The notes under the pieces were generated by a model. That model worked only from the letters and a program-made list of their open reading frames with translations, searched no databases and was not told the DNA's origin. The position numbers and the translations under genes are program-made. Below, one piece after another: positions 25,490 through 33,100 of a stretch of 64,000 nt of DNA; within the stretch, counting starts at the first letter, position 1, and every line of letters begins with the position of its first letter. Source of the DNA: an uncultured Spartobacteria bacterium (lineage in GTDB: Bacteria > Verrucomicrobiota > Verrucomicrobiia > Chthoniobacterales > Chthoniobacteraceae); the NCBI GenBank assembly GCA_903882875.1, contig CAIRYQ010000011.1:1-64000 (forward strand). Direction: 5' to 3'.

Positions 25490-26692
25490 TCAAATTTTCC
25501 ACCGCTTGTGCATCCATATCCATTGTTCGGGATGCCGCAGCAGCGCGCGTTCGAGCGCGGCGTTGAATGCGCGCGCCGTGAGGCGGATCGCCTCGCTCGT
25601 GTTCACGTGCTCGACGACCGGCACCGGCTCCTCGAAACGCAGCACATGCGTGCCGTCCGGCTCGCGCCAGCTCGTCGCGGGGATGACCGGCGCACCCGTG
25701 TCCATCGCGATGATCGGCAGACTGCGAAAGGTGTTCGCAGGCTTGCCAAGAAAATCCGCGACCACGCCCTCGCGCATCGTCGCATGCTGATCGTAGATGA
25801 AGACCACGATCCGCTGCTGCGCAAGCAGATCGAGAATCGTGTCGAGCGATCCGCGCTTTGCGATCGTGCCGAATCCTGCGCGCCGGAATCGCCATGTCAC
25901 ATATGCATTCAGCGGAGCGGGCTTCAGCGGACGGCGCACAAAATGGAACAGCCCCTTGAACTGCGAAAACTGCCCGATGCCCGCGACGGTCGCGACCTCC
26001 CAATTTCCAAAATGTCCGGTGAGCAACAGCAACCCCTTGCCCTTTGCGTATGCGCGCTCAATGACATCAATGCCCTCCACGCGAATCATCGCCTTCTTTT
26101 TTTTTGCCGACATCCACGGCAGCCGGAAAAACTCTCCCATGAACCGCGCGAAATGCCCGTAGTAGGACTGCGCGAGCCGCACGATGTCGGCCTCCGCCAG
26201 CACGTCACCGAAGACGCGCCGCATATTTGCCATCACCGTGCCGCGCTTCACCGGCAGCAGGTGATAGAACAGCTTCCCGAACCACGGCACCTCGATCCGT
26301 TTCGTCTCCGCGACCGCGACCGCCGACGCACTCGTCTCCGTGTGCGTGATAGAAAGGCGAATTTCGCTGATGAAATTGCGATCCATCGCAGTGCGTGCGA
26401 CTGCGCTTGGCTCGACGGACGGCGCACCGTAGCCGTCCTTGCGCACGGAAAAATCATACGGCTCGATTGTCCCGAGCGCCGTCTCACGCGGGAACAATTT
26501 GCAACACGCCTCCTTCGCCGCAAAACGCGCAGCAAGACTCGCAGCACGACCCGCACCTTCGCCAGCGTCCGCAACTTCCTGCTCGCTGAAAAATCTCCGC
26601 AAGTCCTCCGGCGCTGTGTCGCGCAGCAGTTTCTCGATGCGCGCGACCTCGACCGTGTCGATCCCACACCGCGTCGAGGGTGGCGGATTCAT
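25490..26692 (-). CDS. AcpS-type phosphopantetheinyl transferase fused to LpxL-type acyltransferase
   Basis: The 400-residue protein joins two enzymes. Residues 1-130 match holo-ACP synthase: GIDTVEVARIEKLL (Asp12 as Mg ligand), RRFFSEQEV, AARFAAKEACCKLF (Glu61) and LSITHTETSASAVAVAE. Residues about 137-400 match the lysophospholipid/lipid-A secondary acyltransferase family: LLLLTGHFGNWEVATVAG with the HxxxxE catalytic pair His227/Glu232, then FRRAGFGTIAKRG, VFIYDQHATMREGV and a final WIWMHKRW. The start ATG shares one base with the stop of the upstream ketoacyl synthase (TGATG), so translation is coupled. I infer that it activates an acyl carrier protein and also transfers the finished chain to a membrane lipid. 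The frame extends 19 codons upstream, which I reject in favour of MNPPPSTRCG. Confidence 0.85.
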   Translation of the reverse strand: MNPPPSTRCGIDTVEVARIEKLLRDTAPEDLRRFFSEQEVADAGEGAGRAASLAARFAAKEACCKLFPRETALGTIEPYDFSVRKDGYGAPSVEPSAVARTAMDRNFISEIRLSITHTETSASAVAVAETKRIEVPWFGKLFYHLLPVKRGTVMANMRRVFGDVLAEADIVRLAQSYYGHFARFMGEFFRLPWMSAKKKKAMIRVEGIDVIERAYAKGKGLLLLTGHFGNWEVATVAGIGQFSQFKGLFHFVRRPLKPAPLNAYVTWRFRRAGFGTIAKRGSLDTILDLLAQQRIVVFIYDQHATMREGVVADFLGKPANTFRSLPIIAMDTGAPVIPATSWREPDGTHVLRFEEPVPVVEHVNTSEAIRLTARAFNAALERALLRHPEQWIWMHKRWKI

Positions 26693-27975
26693 CACGGTTT
26701 CGCAGCGCGAACCACGAGCGCAACGTTCATCCCGCCGAAACCACGGCACAGCACAAGCGCCACATCACTGCGCGGCCTCTGCGGATCGCGAGAGACAGGC
26801 AGGCTGGAAAATTCCGCAGCCACTTCATTCAGCGTCGGCACGCCGGGCACGACGCCGTGCCGCAGCGCCTCAATCGCAAGCACGAGATCCAGAATCCCCG
26901 ACGCCGCGAGCAGATGGCCGACGCACCACTTGAATGCCGTCACCGGCGGCGGATTGCCGCCGAATGCGCACAAGATTCCCTTCGCCTCCGAGGCATCGGA
27001 CGCAGGCGTGCCGTTGCCGTGCGCCACGATCATGCCGACATCCGCAGTGGTGATTCCCGCATCCAAGAGCGCAAGTGCGATTGCGCGCGCGGGGCCGTCA
27101 CCATCGGGGCGCAGATCCACGACGCCCATCGCTTCCGTCACACAACCGTGGCCGAGAAATTCACCGAGGATCGTCGCTTTGCGCGCCTGCGCATTGTCGA
27201 ACTTCTCCAGCATCACAGCGGCCGCGCCTTCGCCGAAAATCGTTCCGCTGCGCGTGCGATCGAACGGCCGCAACACGTCGCGCGAGAGCAGGCCGAGCTT
27301 GTGATAGCCGAACACCGTCTCCGGCTCGATCGGTGTGTCGTGGCCGACGGCGGCGATGCGATCCGCCTCGTCCGTGCGCAGCGACTCGGCGGCTTCCGCG
27401 ACCGCGAGCACGCCGCCCGCGCATTGGTTCGTGATGCACGCGTTCGTGCCCTTGAACATGTGCCGGATGCCGACGTGGCAGAGCACGTTGTTCGGAAGAT
27501 TTTTCAGCAGCCACATCGGGTTCACCGACGAGCCGAGTTCCGCGCCGAATTTCCGCATGTCACCGCCCGACTCGGTCATGAGCGGGAAGTATTCGTAATT
27601 GCTGCTGTAGGTGCCGCCGCCCGAGCCGACCACGAGGCCGCTGCGGTCGTTGAAATGCGGCACCATCGCCGCGTCGAGCGTCTCGCGGTGCGAGGGAATG
27701 CCGGACGACTTGATCGCCTCGCCACCCGCGTAGATGCCGAAGATATCTGTTCGCGAAATGCTTTTGTGCAGCTTGCGATCCTCGACGAGCTCCTGGTTTT
27801 TCACGCCGTTCACGCCCGCAGCAACTTTCACGGGCCAGCGCGCGGCGTCCCACTGTGTGATCGGTGTCACTGCGGATTGCCCATTGATCACTGCGGCCCA
27901 GATTTTCTCCACAGTGAGGCCCGCGCCGCAGACTGCGCCGCTGCCGGTGATGGCAATGCGAGGTGAATTGCTCAT
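26692..27975 (-). CDS. beta-ketoacyl-ACP synthase II-like, atypical active-site motif
   Basis: The 427-residue thiolase-fold protein belongs to the FabF/KAS II superfamily. The usual TACSSG around the nucleophile reads TNQCAGG; alignment by spacing to its neighbour puts the nucleophile at Cys185. The two histidines (VAHGNGT, His319, and VGHLLAASG, His354) and the lysine before the second (Lys349) are present, so it appears catalytically complete rather than a chain-length-factor with a missing cysteine. It starts 3 bp after the sister synthase and overlaps the next gene by one base. Divergence from the sister suggests a different chain length or starter preference. Confidence 0.85.
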   Translation of the reverse strand: MSNSPRIAITGSGAVCGAGLTVEKIWAAVINGQSAVTPITQWDAARWPVKVAAGVNGVKNQELVEDRKLHKSISRTDIFGIYAGGEAIKSSGIPSHRETLDAAMVPHFNDRSGLVVGSGGGTYSSNYEYFPLMTESGGDMRKFGAELGSSVNPMWLLKNLPNNVLCHVGIRHMFKGTNACITNQCAGGVLAVAEAAESLRTDEADRIAAVGHDTPIEPETVFGYHKLGLLSRDVLRPFDRTRSGTIFGEGAAAVMLEKFDNAQARKATILGEFLGHGCVTEAMGVVDLRPDGDGPARAIALALLDAGITTADVGMIVAHGNGTPASDASEAKGILCAFGGNPPPVTAFKWCVGHLLAASGILDLVLAIEALRHGVVPGVPTLNEVAAEFSSLPVSRDPQRPRSDVALVLCRGFGGMNVALVVRAAKP

Positions 27976-27978
27976 CGG

Positions 27979-29277
27979 TCAGGCCTCCACGAAGTCGGGG
28001 TGGCGGAATGTGAGGGAACTGTTCGAGCCGCCAAAGCCGAGTGAGTTGGAAAGTGCGGCGCGGATGCGCATCGGGCGCGACTGACCGGTCACGAGATTGA
28101 TGTTGCTGCACTGCGGGTCGGGCGTCGCAAAATTCGCGTTCACCGGCGCGATGCCGTCGCGAATCGCGAGAGCGCACACGGCGGCCTCGGCAGCGCCGGC
28201 GGCGGCGATGAGATGGCCCATGCAGCTCTTCGTCGAACTCACGGCGAAATTCGGAAGGTGATCGCCCATCACCGCGCCGAGTGCGACGCACTCGCTGCGG
28301 TCGTTCATCATCGTCGAGGTGCCGTGCGCGTTCACGTAGTCAATGTCCTCCGGCTTCAGCCTCGCATCGGCGAGCGATTGGCAGATGGCCTGAATCGGCC
28401 CGTCGCCATCCGGCGGCGTGTCGGTGATGCGGTAGCAACTCAGCGAATTCCCATCGCCCGCCAGCTCCGCGTAAATCATCGCACCGCGCGCGCGTGCCGA
28501 CTCCCATTTTTCCAGCACGAGAAAAGCCGCGCCTTCGCCGAGCACGAAGCCGTTGCGCGTGCCGTCGAAGGGCCGGCTCGCACGCTCGGGCGTGTCGTTG
28601 TCCGTCGAGAGCGCGCCGAGCAGGCAGAAGCCCGAGAGGCCGATCGGGTTCAGCATCGAGTCAAAGCCGCCCGCGATCATCGCATCCACGTTGCCACGCC
28701 GCATCACTTTCAGCGCGGTGCCGAGCGCCTGGCCGCCGGAGGAGCACGCAGTGTGCACCGCCGTCGCGTAACCGCGAATGCCGAAATTCTTCGTGAGCAG
28801 CGAAAGGCCGGTGTTCGTCTGGGTGCGGCAAAATGCGATCGGATCTGCCGGGTAATCCGGACTGAGCAGGCCGTCGGGGTTGAATTCACCATCCGCCGCA
28901 GCGTGGCGATGCACGCTTTCGAGTTCCTCATACGACACGCCCATCATCCCCGCGCCGACGACGAAGCCCCACCGCTCCGCGTCCGCCGCAGTCGGCCGGA
29001 TGCCTGCGTCGGCGAACGCCTGCTCGGCGGCATTCAGCGCGAAACGGTGCGAGCGCGAGGCGAGCTTCAGCAGCTTGCGGTCGGCGATGGCGTTTTCAAA
29101 ATCGAAGCCCTTCACCTCCGCGCCGATGCGCGTGGAAAAGCCGCTCGCGTCGAAAATCGTGATCGGTCCTGCGCCCGACTTTCCGGCGCGCAGTCCGGCC
29201 CAAGTCTCCGCCGTCGTGTTGCCGATCGGCGTGACCATCCCGATGCCGGTGATTGCAACGCGTACGCGCTGGCTCAT
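27979..29277 (-). CDS. beta-ketoacyl-ACP synthase II-like
   Basis: The 432-residue protein has the full FabF-type catalytic set: AVHTACSSGGQALGTALKVM with Cys178, VNAHGTST with His318 and SSTKSCMGHLIAAAGAAEAA with Lys350 and His355. The N-terminal AITGIGMVTPIGNTTAETW and the C-terminal NSLGFGGSNSSLTFR are also typical. It extends an ACP-bound acyl chain with malonyl-ACP. Its ATG overlaps the stop of the hotdog gene (ATGA) and the next synthase starts 3 bp after its stop. Because it sits in a compact operon without fabD, fabG or acpP, a specialised rather than housekeeping role is likely. Confidence 0.9.
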   Translation of the reverse strand: MSQRVRVAITGIGMVTPIGNTTAETWAGLRAGKSGAGPITIFDASGFSTRIGAEVKGFDFENAIADRKLLKLASRSHRFALNAAEQAFADAGIRPTAADAERWGFVVGAGMMGVSYEELESVHRHAAADGEFNPDGLLSPDYPADPIAFCRTQTNTGLSLLTKNFGIRGYATAVHTACSSGGQALGTALKVMRRGNVDAMIAGGFDSMLNPIGLSGFCLLGALSTDNDTPERASRPFDGTRNGFVLGEGAAFLVLEKWESARARGAMIYAELAGDGNSLSCYRITDTPPDGDGPIQAICQSLADARLKPEDIDYVNAHGTSTMMNDRSECVALGAVMGDHLPNFAVSSTKSCMGHLIAAAGAAEAAVCALAIRDGIAPVNANFATPDPQCSNINLVTGQSRPMRIRAALSNSLGFGGSNSSLTFRHPDFVEA

Positions 29278-30119
29278 GCCGCGGCCTCCGGAGTGAGTTC
29301 GACGCGCGCAGCACCGAGCCGACCTTTTTCGTTCCGCGTCTCGACGGAAATTTTCAGCTCATCGCCCTCGTGACGCATCACCTTCGCCTCGATGCTCAGC
29401 AGGTCGCCCGGCGAGATGAAATCGCGCAGCTTCATGTCCACGACCGCGCGCGGAGTCCACGTCGCGCCTGCGCGCACGGGCACACTCGCGGCGAGCGCGG
29501 TGACGAGCTTGAGATTCATATTCATGAGCAGGGTGCCGGGAAACACGGGGCGTTTTGGAAAATGGTCGCCGAAGAAAGCAGCCTGCGCGGGAACCTGCAA
29601 CGTCGCGCGTGCCTTCATTTGCGGGCCGTCCTCGACCGTAAGCCCGTCGAGCGAAAACGCGAGCACTCCGGTGAACGCACCCGGCACCGCGCCTTCGCCG
29701 CGGAGCAGCGCGAGGCGGACGCGGAGCAAATCGGGATCGTCAAATTCGCCAATCGGCACCATCGGCCCCATGCAGTGATGCAGCCGCAGCACCGGCTCGC
29801 CGTTCACCGACGCGCAGCCGCCGTAGGCCACGTCGCTGGTATCCGCGTTTTCGAGTTCGGCGGAAAGTTCGAGCGTGTCGCCGGGGCGCACTTCGCGCAG
29901 CAGCTCGACGCGGCCCGCGAGCCCCGCGACCGGGCGGTGCGAAAAATCAATCTTCGCCATCGCCGACCACGCCGCGAGCTGCCCGGTCGCCTCCGCGACG
30001 AGCGACATCGGAAACTCCGCGAGCGCCGCCGGGATCGCGTAGCTCCCGGAAATCCGCACGCCCGGCTCGATCACGTTGATGCGATCAACAAACGAGAATG
30101 CGCGGAAGTGGTGATCCAT
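29274..30119 (-). CDS. double-hotdog FabZ-like dehydratase with one composite active site
   Basis: The 281-residue protein is two fused hotdog domains. The first half (residues about 5-125) keeps the helix with the catalytic acid, FPMSLVAEATGQLAAW (Glu43), but has lost the HFP segment. The second half (about 155-270) keeps FFGDHFPKRPVFPG (His186) but has Asn200 where the acid belongs (LLMNMNLK). In FabA/FabZ dimers each site uses His from one subunit and Glu/Asp from the other, so this fusion should retain exactly one working site. It would dehydrate 3-hydroxyacyl-ACP. I choose ATG 30119; a TTG four codons upstream is in frame. It is first in a four-gene operon. Confidence 0.8.
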   Translation of the reverse strand: MDHHFRAFSFVDRINVIEPGVRISGSYAIPAALAEFPMSLVAEATGQLAAWSAMAKIDFSHRPVAGLAGRVELLREVRPGDTLELSAELENADTSDVAYGGCASVNGEPVLRLHHCMGPMVPIGEFDDPDLLRVRLALLRGEGAVPGAFTGVLAFSLDGLTVEDGPQMKARATLQVPAQAAFFGDHFPKRPVFPGTLLMNMNLKLVTALAASVPVRAGATWTPRAVVDMKLRDFISPGDLLSIEAKVMRHEGDELKISVETRNEKGRLGAARVELTPEAAA

Positions 30120-30164
30120 CAGAGTGGGCAATCAGTTAGCCGGAACGGTGCGGTGAAAATCAAC

Positions 30165-30206
30165 CGCGAAGAACGCAGAAGGCGCAAAGGTAACACAACT
30201 TTGCGC
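30165..30206 (-). terminator. hairpin GCGCAAAG/CTTTGCGC downstream of the S10 peptidase gene
   Basis: GCGCAAAG (30182-30189) and CTTTGCGC (30199-30206) form a perfect 8-bp stem with a 9-nt loop. On the minus strand it lies 35 bp after the carboxypeptidase stop and is followed by the T-rich CTTCTGCGTTCTTCGC. It could terminate that transcript before the acyl operon. The flanking CGCGAAGAACGCAGAAGGCG word also resembles a dispersed PVC repeat, so a repeat origin is possible. Confidence 0.4.
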
Positions 30207-30240
30207 AAGAACGGGCTGATGCAAAATAGCCGAAGCCGCC

Positions 30241-31785
30241 CTATTTCAGCCACCCCACGATGTCCGCGCGCAGCTTGGCGGCGTCCTTGTCGAGGAGATA
30301 CATCATGTGGCCGCTGTCGAATGTCGCGATGGTGATGTTCTTGCGCAGGCTGTCGGGGATGGGCATGTGCTCGAGCGAGAAGCGCATCGCATCCGGCGGC
30401 ACGGCGAGGTCGCGCAGGCCTTGGCAGACGAGCACGCGGAGGTTCGGGTTTTCCTTCATCGCATTCGCGAGGCGCGGCTCCATGCTCGCGTAGCGGTTTG
30501 CGAAATTTTTGTAGTTCCACGGCAGGCCTGCGAGGATGCGGTAGGGCTGGTCGGTCTCGTAGCCGAGCGTGCCGCGCACGTAGGCGTTCGCCGCGGCACT
30601 GAACGGCCCGGCGATGAATGCGTGGCTGGGATCAAATTCCGGGCGCGGGTCGCTGCGGTCGCCATCCTCGGCGACGACGCGCGCATCGAAACGGCCGATG
30701 ATTTTCCCCTCCTTCTTCAGCAGTGCCTTGCGGAAGGCGGTGGGCGAAATCCGCAACTCGTGCTCCTCGACAAACTCCGGCGTGAGGCCGGTGAAGCGCG
30801 CGACCTTTTCCGCGATGCGGCGGCGCTCGGCGGCGGAAATGGCGCGGCCTTTCAGCAATGCCGTGGCGTATTCGCCGAATGCGAACGTGCGGACTTCGGC
30901 GAGCGTCTTTTCGAGATTCGAGGAAAGCTCGGGCGCGAGCTTCCCGTGGAATGCGGCGCTCGCGGTCTGCGTCGGGAGGAATGTGAGAAAAGGCAGATCG
31001 TTCGCGGTGTCGGGCTGGAGCGTCTGGAAATTCAGCAGGCCGCTCACGACGATGAACCCGTTCAGAAACATGCCGTGCTTGTCCTGCAGGTATTCGCAGA
31101 GGCCCGCGCCTCGGATGCCGCCGTAGCTTTCGCCGCAGAGAAATTTTGGCGACATCCATCGCTGTTCGCGCGTGGCGAAGAGGCGGATGAAATCGCCGAC
31201 CGACTCGACATCCTCATCCACACCCCAGAACTGCTCGCCCTTTTCGCCCTTCGCCGGACGGCTCGCGCCGGTGCCGACAGGATCAATGAACACGAGGTCG
31301 GCGACATCGAGGATGCTGTTCGCGTTGTCCGAGATTTTGCCGAGCACCTCGGGCGTGACGCCATCGGGCGGGAGCGCGATTTTCTTCGGGCCGAGTCCGC
31401 CGAAGTGCAGCCACACCGCGCTGCTGCCGGGGCCGCCGTTGAAGCAGAAGATGATCGGGCGCTTCGTGTCTGCGGTAGCGAGCGGCTTTCCGTCTTCGCC
31501 GGTGCGCGCGTAGTAAACGTAGAAGACATCGGCACGCGTCGCGCCGTCATCCTTCAACAACGGGAGCGTGCCGGTCTTCGCAGCGTATTTGATTTCGGTG
31601 CCCGCAATGGTGACGCTTCCCTTGCTGTCCTTCGGCTTCTGTTCCTTTGTCTTGTCGTCTTTCTTGTCGTCCTTTTTTTCTGCGGCGTCCTTTTTTTCCT
31701 CTGGCTTCGGGTCGTCGGCGCGCAGCGGAAATGCGAGAAATGCGGCGGTGAAAATGGCGGCGGCGGAGAGCGGGAGTTTCAGCAT
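30241..31785 (-). CDS. S10 family serine carboxypeptidase
   Basis: The 514-residue protein has a signal peptide (LPLSAAAIFTAAFLAFPLRA) and then a Lys/Asp/Glu-rich linker of about 35 residues that looks disordered. The alpha/beta-hydrolase body shows the family landmarks: FCFNGGPGSSAVWLHFGGLG for the oxyanion hole, FLCGESYGGIRG with the catalytic Ser, CQGLRDLAVPPDA with the Asp and TFDSGHMMYL with the His. It should remove C-terminal residues from peptides in the periplasm or outside the cell. Single gene; its 3' end is near a candidate terminator and the acyl operon follows on the same strand. Confidence 0.88.
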   Translation of the reverse strand: MLKLPLSAAAIFTAAFLAFPLRADDPKPEEKKDAAEKKDDKKDDKTKEQKPKDSKGSVTIAGTEIKYAAKTGTLPLLKDDGATRADVFYVYYARTGEDGKPLATADTKRPIIFCFNGGPGSSAVWLHFGGLGPKKIALPPDGVTPEVLGKISDNANSILDVADLVFIDPVGTGASRPAKGEKGEQFWGVDEDVESVGDFIRLFATREQRWMSPKFLCGESYGGIRGAGLCEYLQDKHGMFLNGFIVVSGLLNFQTLQPDTANDLPFLTFLPTQTASAAFHGKLAPELSSNLEKTLAEVRTFAFGEYATALLKGRAISAAERRRIAEKVARFTGLTPEFVEEHELRISPTAFRKALLKKEGKIIGRFDARVVAEDGDRSDPRPEFDPSHAFIAGPFSAAANAYVRGTLGYETDQPYRILAGLPWNYKNFANRYASMEPRLANAMKENPNLRVLVCQGLRDLAVPPDAMRFSLEHMPIPDSLRKNITIATFDSGHMMYLLDKDAAKLRADIVGWLK

Positions 31786-31939
31786 GGCGGTGAACAGACA
31801 CCAAAGTGCTGCATTGGCTCAATCACCATCGTTCGGCGTGCGGCGGACATGCGCCCGCGTTTTCATCGGCGCATGGTGAGGCCGGCAGGCCCCATTCGTG
31901 CAGGTGACAGCCGCGCGACGCGCAGCGACATTGGAGCGC

Positions 31940-33055
31940 CTATTTTGCCGCAGCAAAGACCACGCAGACGGGTGCTCCGACGCCGTCCACTTTTCCTGCG
32001 GGCGTGAGCTTGCCGGTGGCAGGATCGATTTTGTGCGAGGCGAGGCTGTTGCTGTCCTGGCCGGCGGCGACGAGCCAGCCGCCGTCGGGCGAGATGGCAA
32101 AGCCGCGCGGGATTTTCACGTTGGCGGGCGCATTCTGCACGAGCGTGACTTTTCCATCTTCCGCGATGGCGAAGACGGCGATGCTGTTGTGGCCTCGGTT
32201 CGAGACGTACACGAATTTGCCGTTCGGATGGCAGAAAATTTCCGCGGTGCTGTTCTTGCCGGCATCGGGAGCGTCGGCCGGCAGAGTGCTGACCGTCTGG
32301 ATGGCGGTGAGCGTGCCTTTCGCGGCGTCGTGCGTGAGGGCGGTGATGCTGCTCGTCATCTCGTCGCACACGTAGGCGAAGCCGCCCTTCGGATGAAACG
32401 CGAGATGCCGCGGGCCGCTGCCGGGCGGCACTTTTCCGCTCGGCGGATCGTTCGGCGCGAGCGTGCCCTTCGCGGCGTCGAAGCGGTAGATGAAGATGTC
32501 GTCCGTGCCGAGGTCGCACGCGTAGGCGAATGCGCCGTTCACGTAGATCGAATGCGCGTGCGGTCCCTTCTGTCGCGCCGCGTTCGGGCCCGTGCCGGTG
32601 TGCTGCACGAAGGACGACGCGGGTACGACGGAGCCGTCGTCGCGGATGGGAAGCGCCGCGATGCTGCCGCTGTTGTAGTTCGCCGCGAGCACGGCCCTGC
32701 CGCCCGGCTCGACGAAGACGTGGCAGTTGCCGGAGCCTTTCGCGGACTCGTTGTTCAGGTGCCGGAGCGTGCCGTCCTTTTCCACCGTAAATGCGCCGAC
32801 CGCGCCGCCGCTGTCCTCGATCGCGGCGTAGAGAAATTTTCCACCGGGATGCACGGCGAGGAAGCTCGGGTTCTTCGTCTCTGCGGCGAGGCCGAGGAGC
32901 TTGATGTCGCCGGTCGTCGTGTCGAGCGAGCCGCGCTCAATGCCGCGGTTGCCACCGGGCTTTGTGTAGGCGCCGACGTAAAATTCGAGCGTGGCGGCGG
33001 AAGCGGCGGTGGCGAGGACGAGGGGAAGCGCAAAGAGCGCGAGGTGTTTTTTCAT
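31940..33055 (-). CDS. lactonase family protein (seven-bladed propeller)
   Basis: The 371-residue protein has a signal peptide (MKKHLALFALPLVLATAASA) and a repeated blade pattern such as NPSFLAVHPGGKFLYAAIED, PRHLAFHPKGGFAYVCDEMT and TAEIFCHPNGKFVYVSNRGH. It fits the 6-phosphogluconolactonase (Pgl/YbhE-type) propeller family. ARQKGPHAHSIYVNG and GSGPRHLAFHP are conserved in that family. The signal peptide argues against cytosolic pentose-phosphate work and for hydrolysis of an extracytoplasmic sugar lactone. A paralogue of nearly the same length lies at 57006-58133. Confidence 0.85.
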   Translation of the reverse strand: MKKHLALFALPLVLATAASAATLEFYVGAYTKPGGNRGIERGSLDTTTGDIKLLGLAAETKNPSFLAVHPGGKFLYAAIEDSGGAVGAFTVEKDGTLRHLNNESAKGSGNCHVFVEPGGRAVLAANYNSGSIAALPIRDDGSVVPASSFVQHTGTGPNAARQKGPHAHSIYVNGAFAYACDLGTDDIFIYRFDAAKGTLAPNDPPSGKVPPGSGPRHLAFHPKGGFAYVCDEMTSSITALTHDAAKGTLTAIQTVSTLPADAPDAGKNSTAEIFCHPNGKFVYVSNRGHNSIAVFAIAEDGKVTLVQNAPANVKIPRGFAISPDGGWLVAAGQDSNSLASHKIDPATGKLTPAGKVDGVGAPVCVVFAAAK

Positions 33056-33100
33056 GGGAAGTGAGGGGTGGAAATTGCCCGCGCGACAGTCGCGCGGCGT

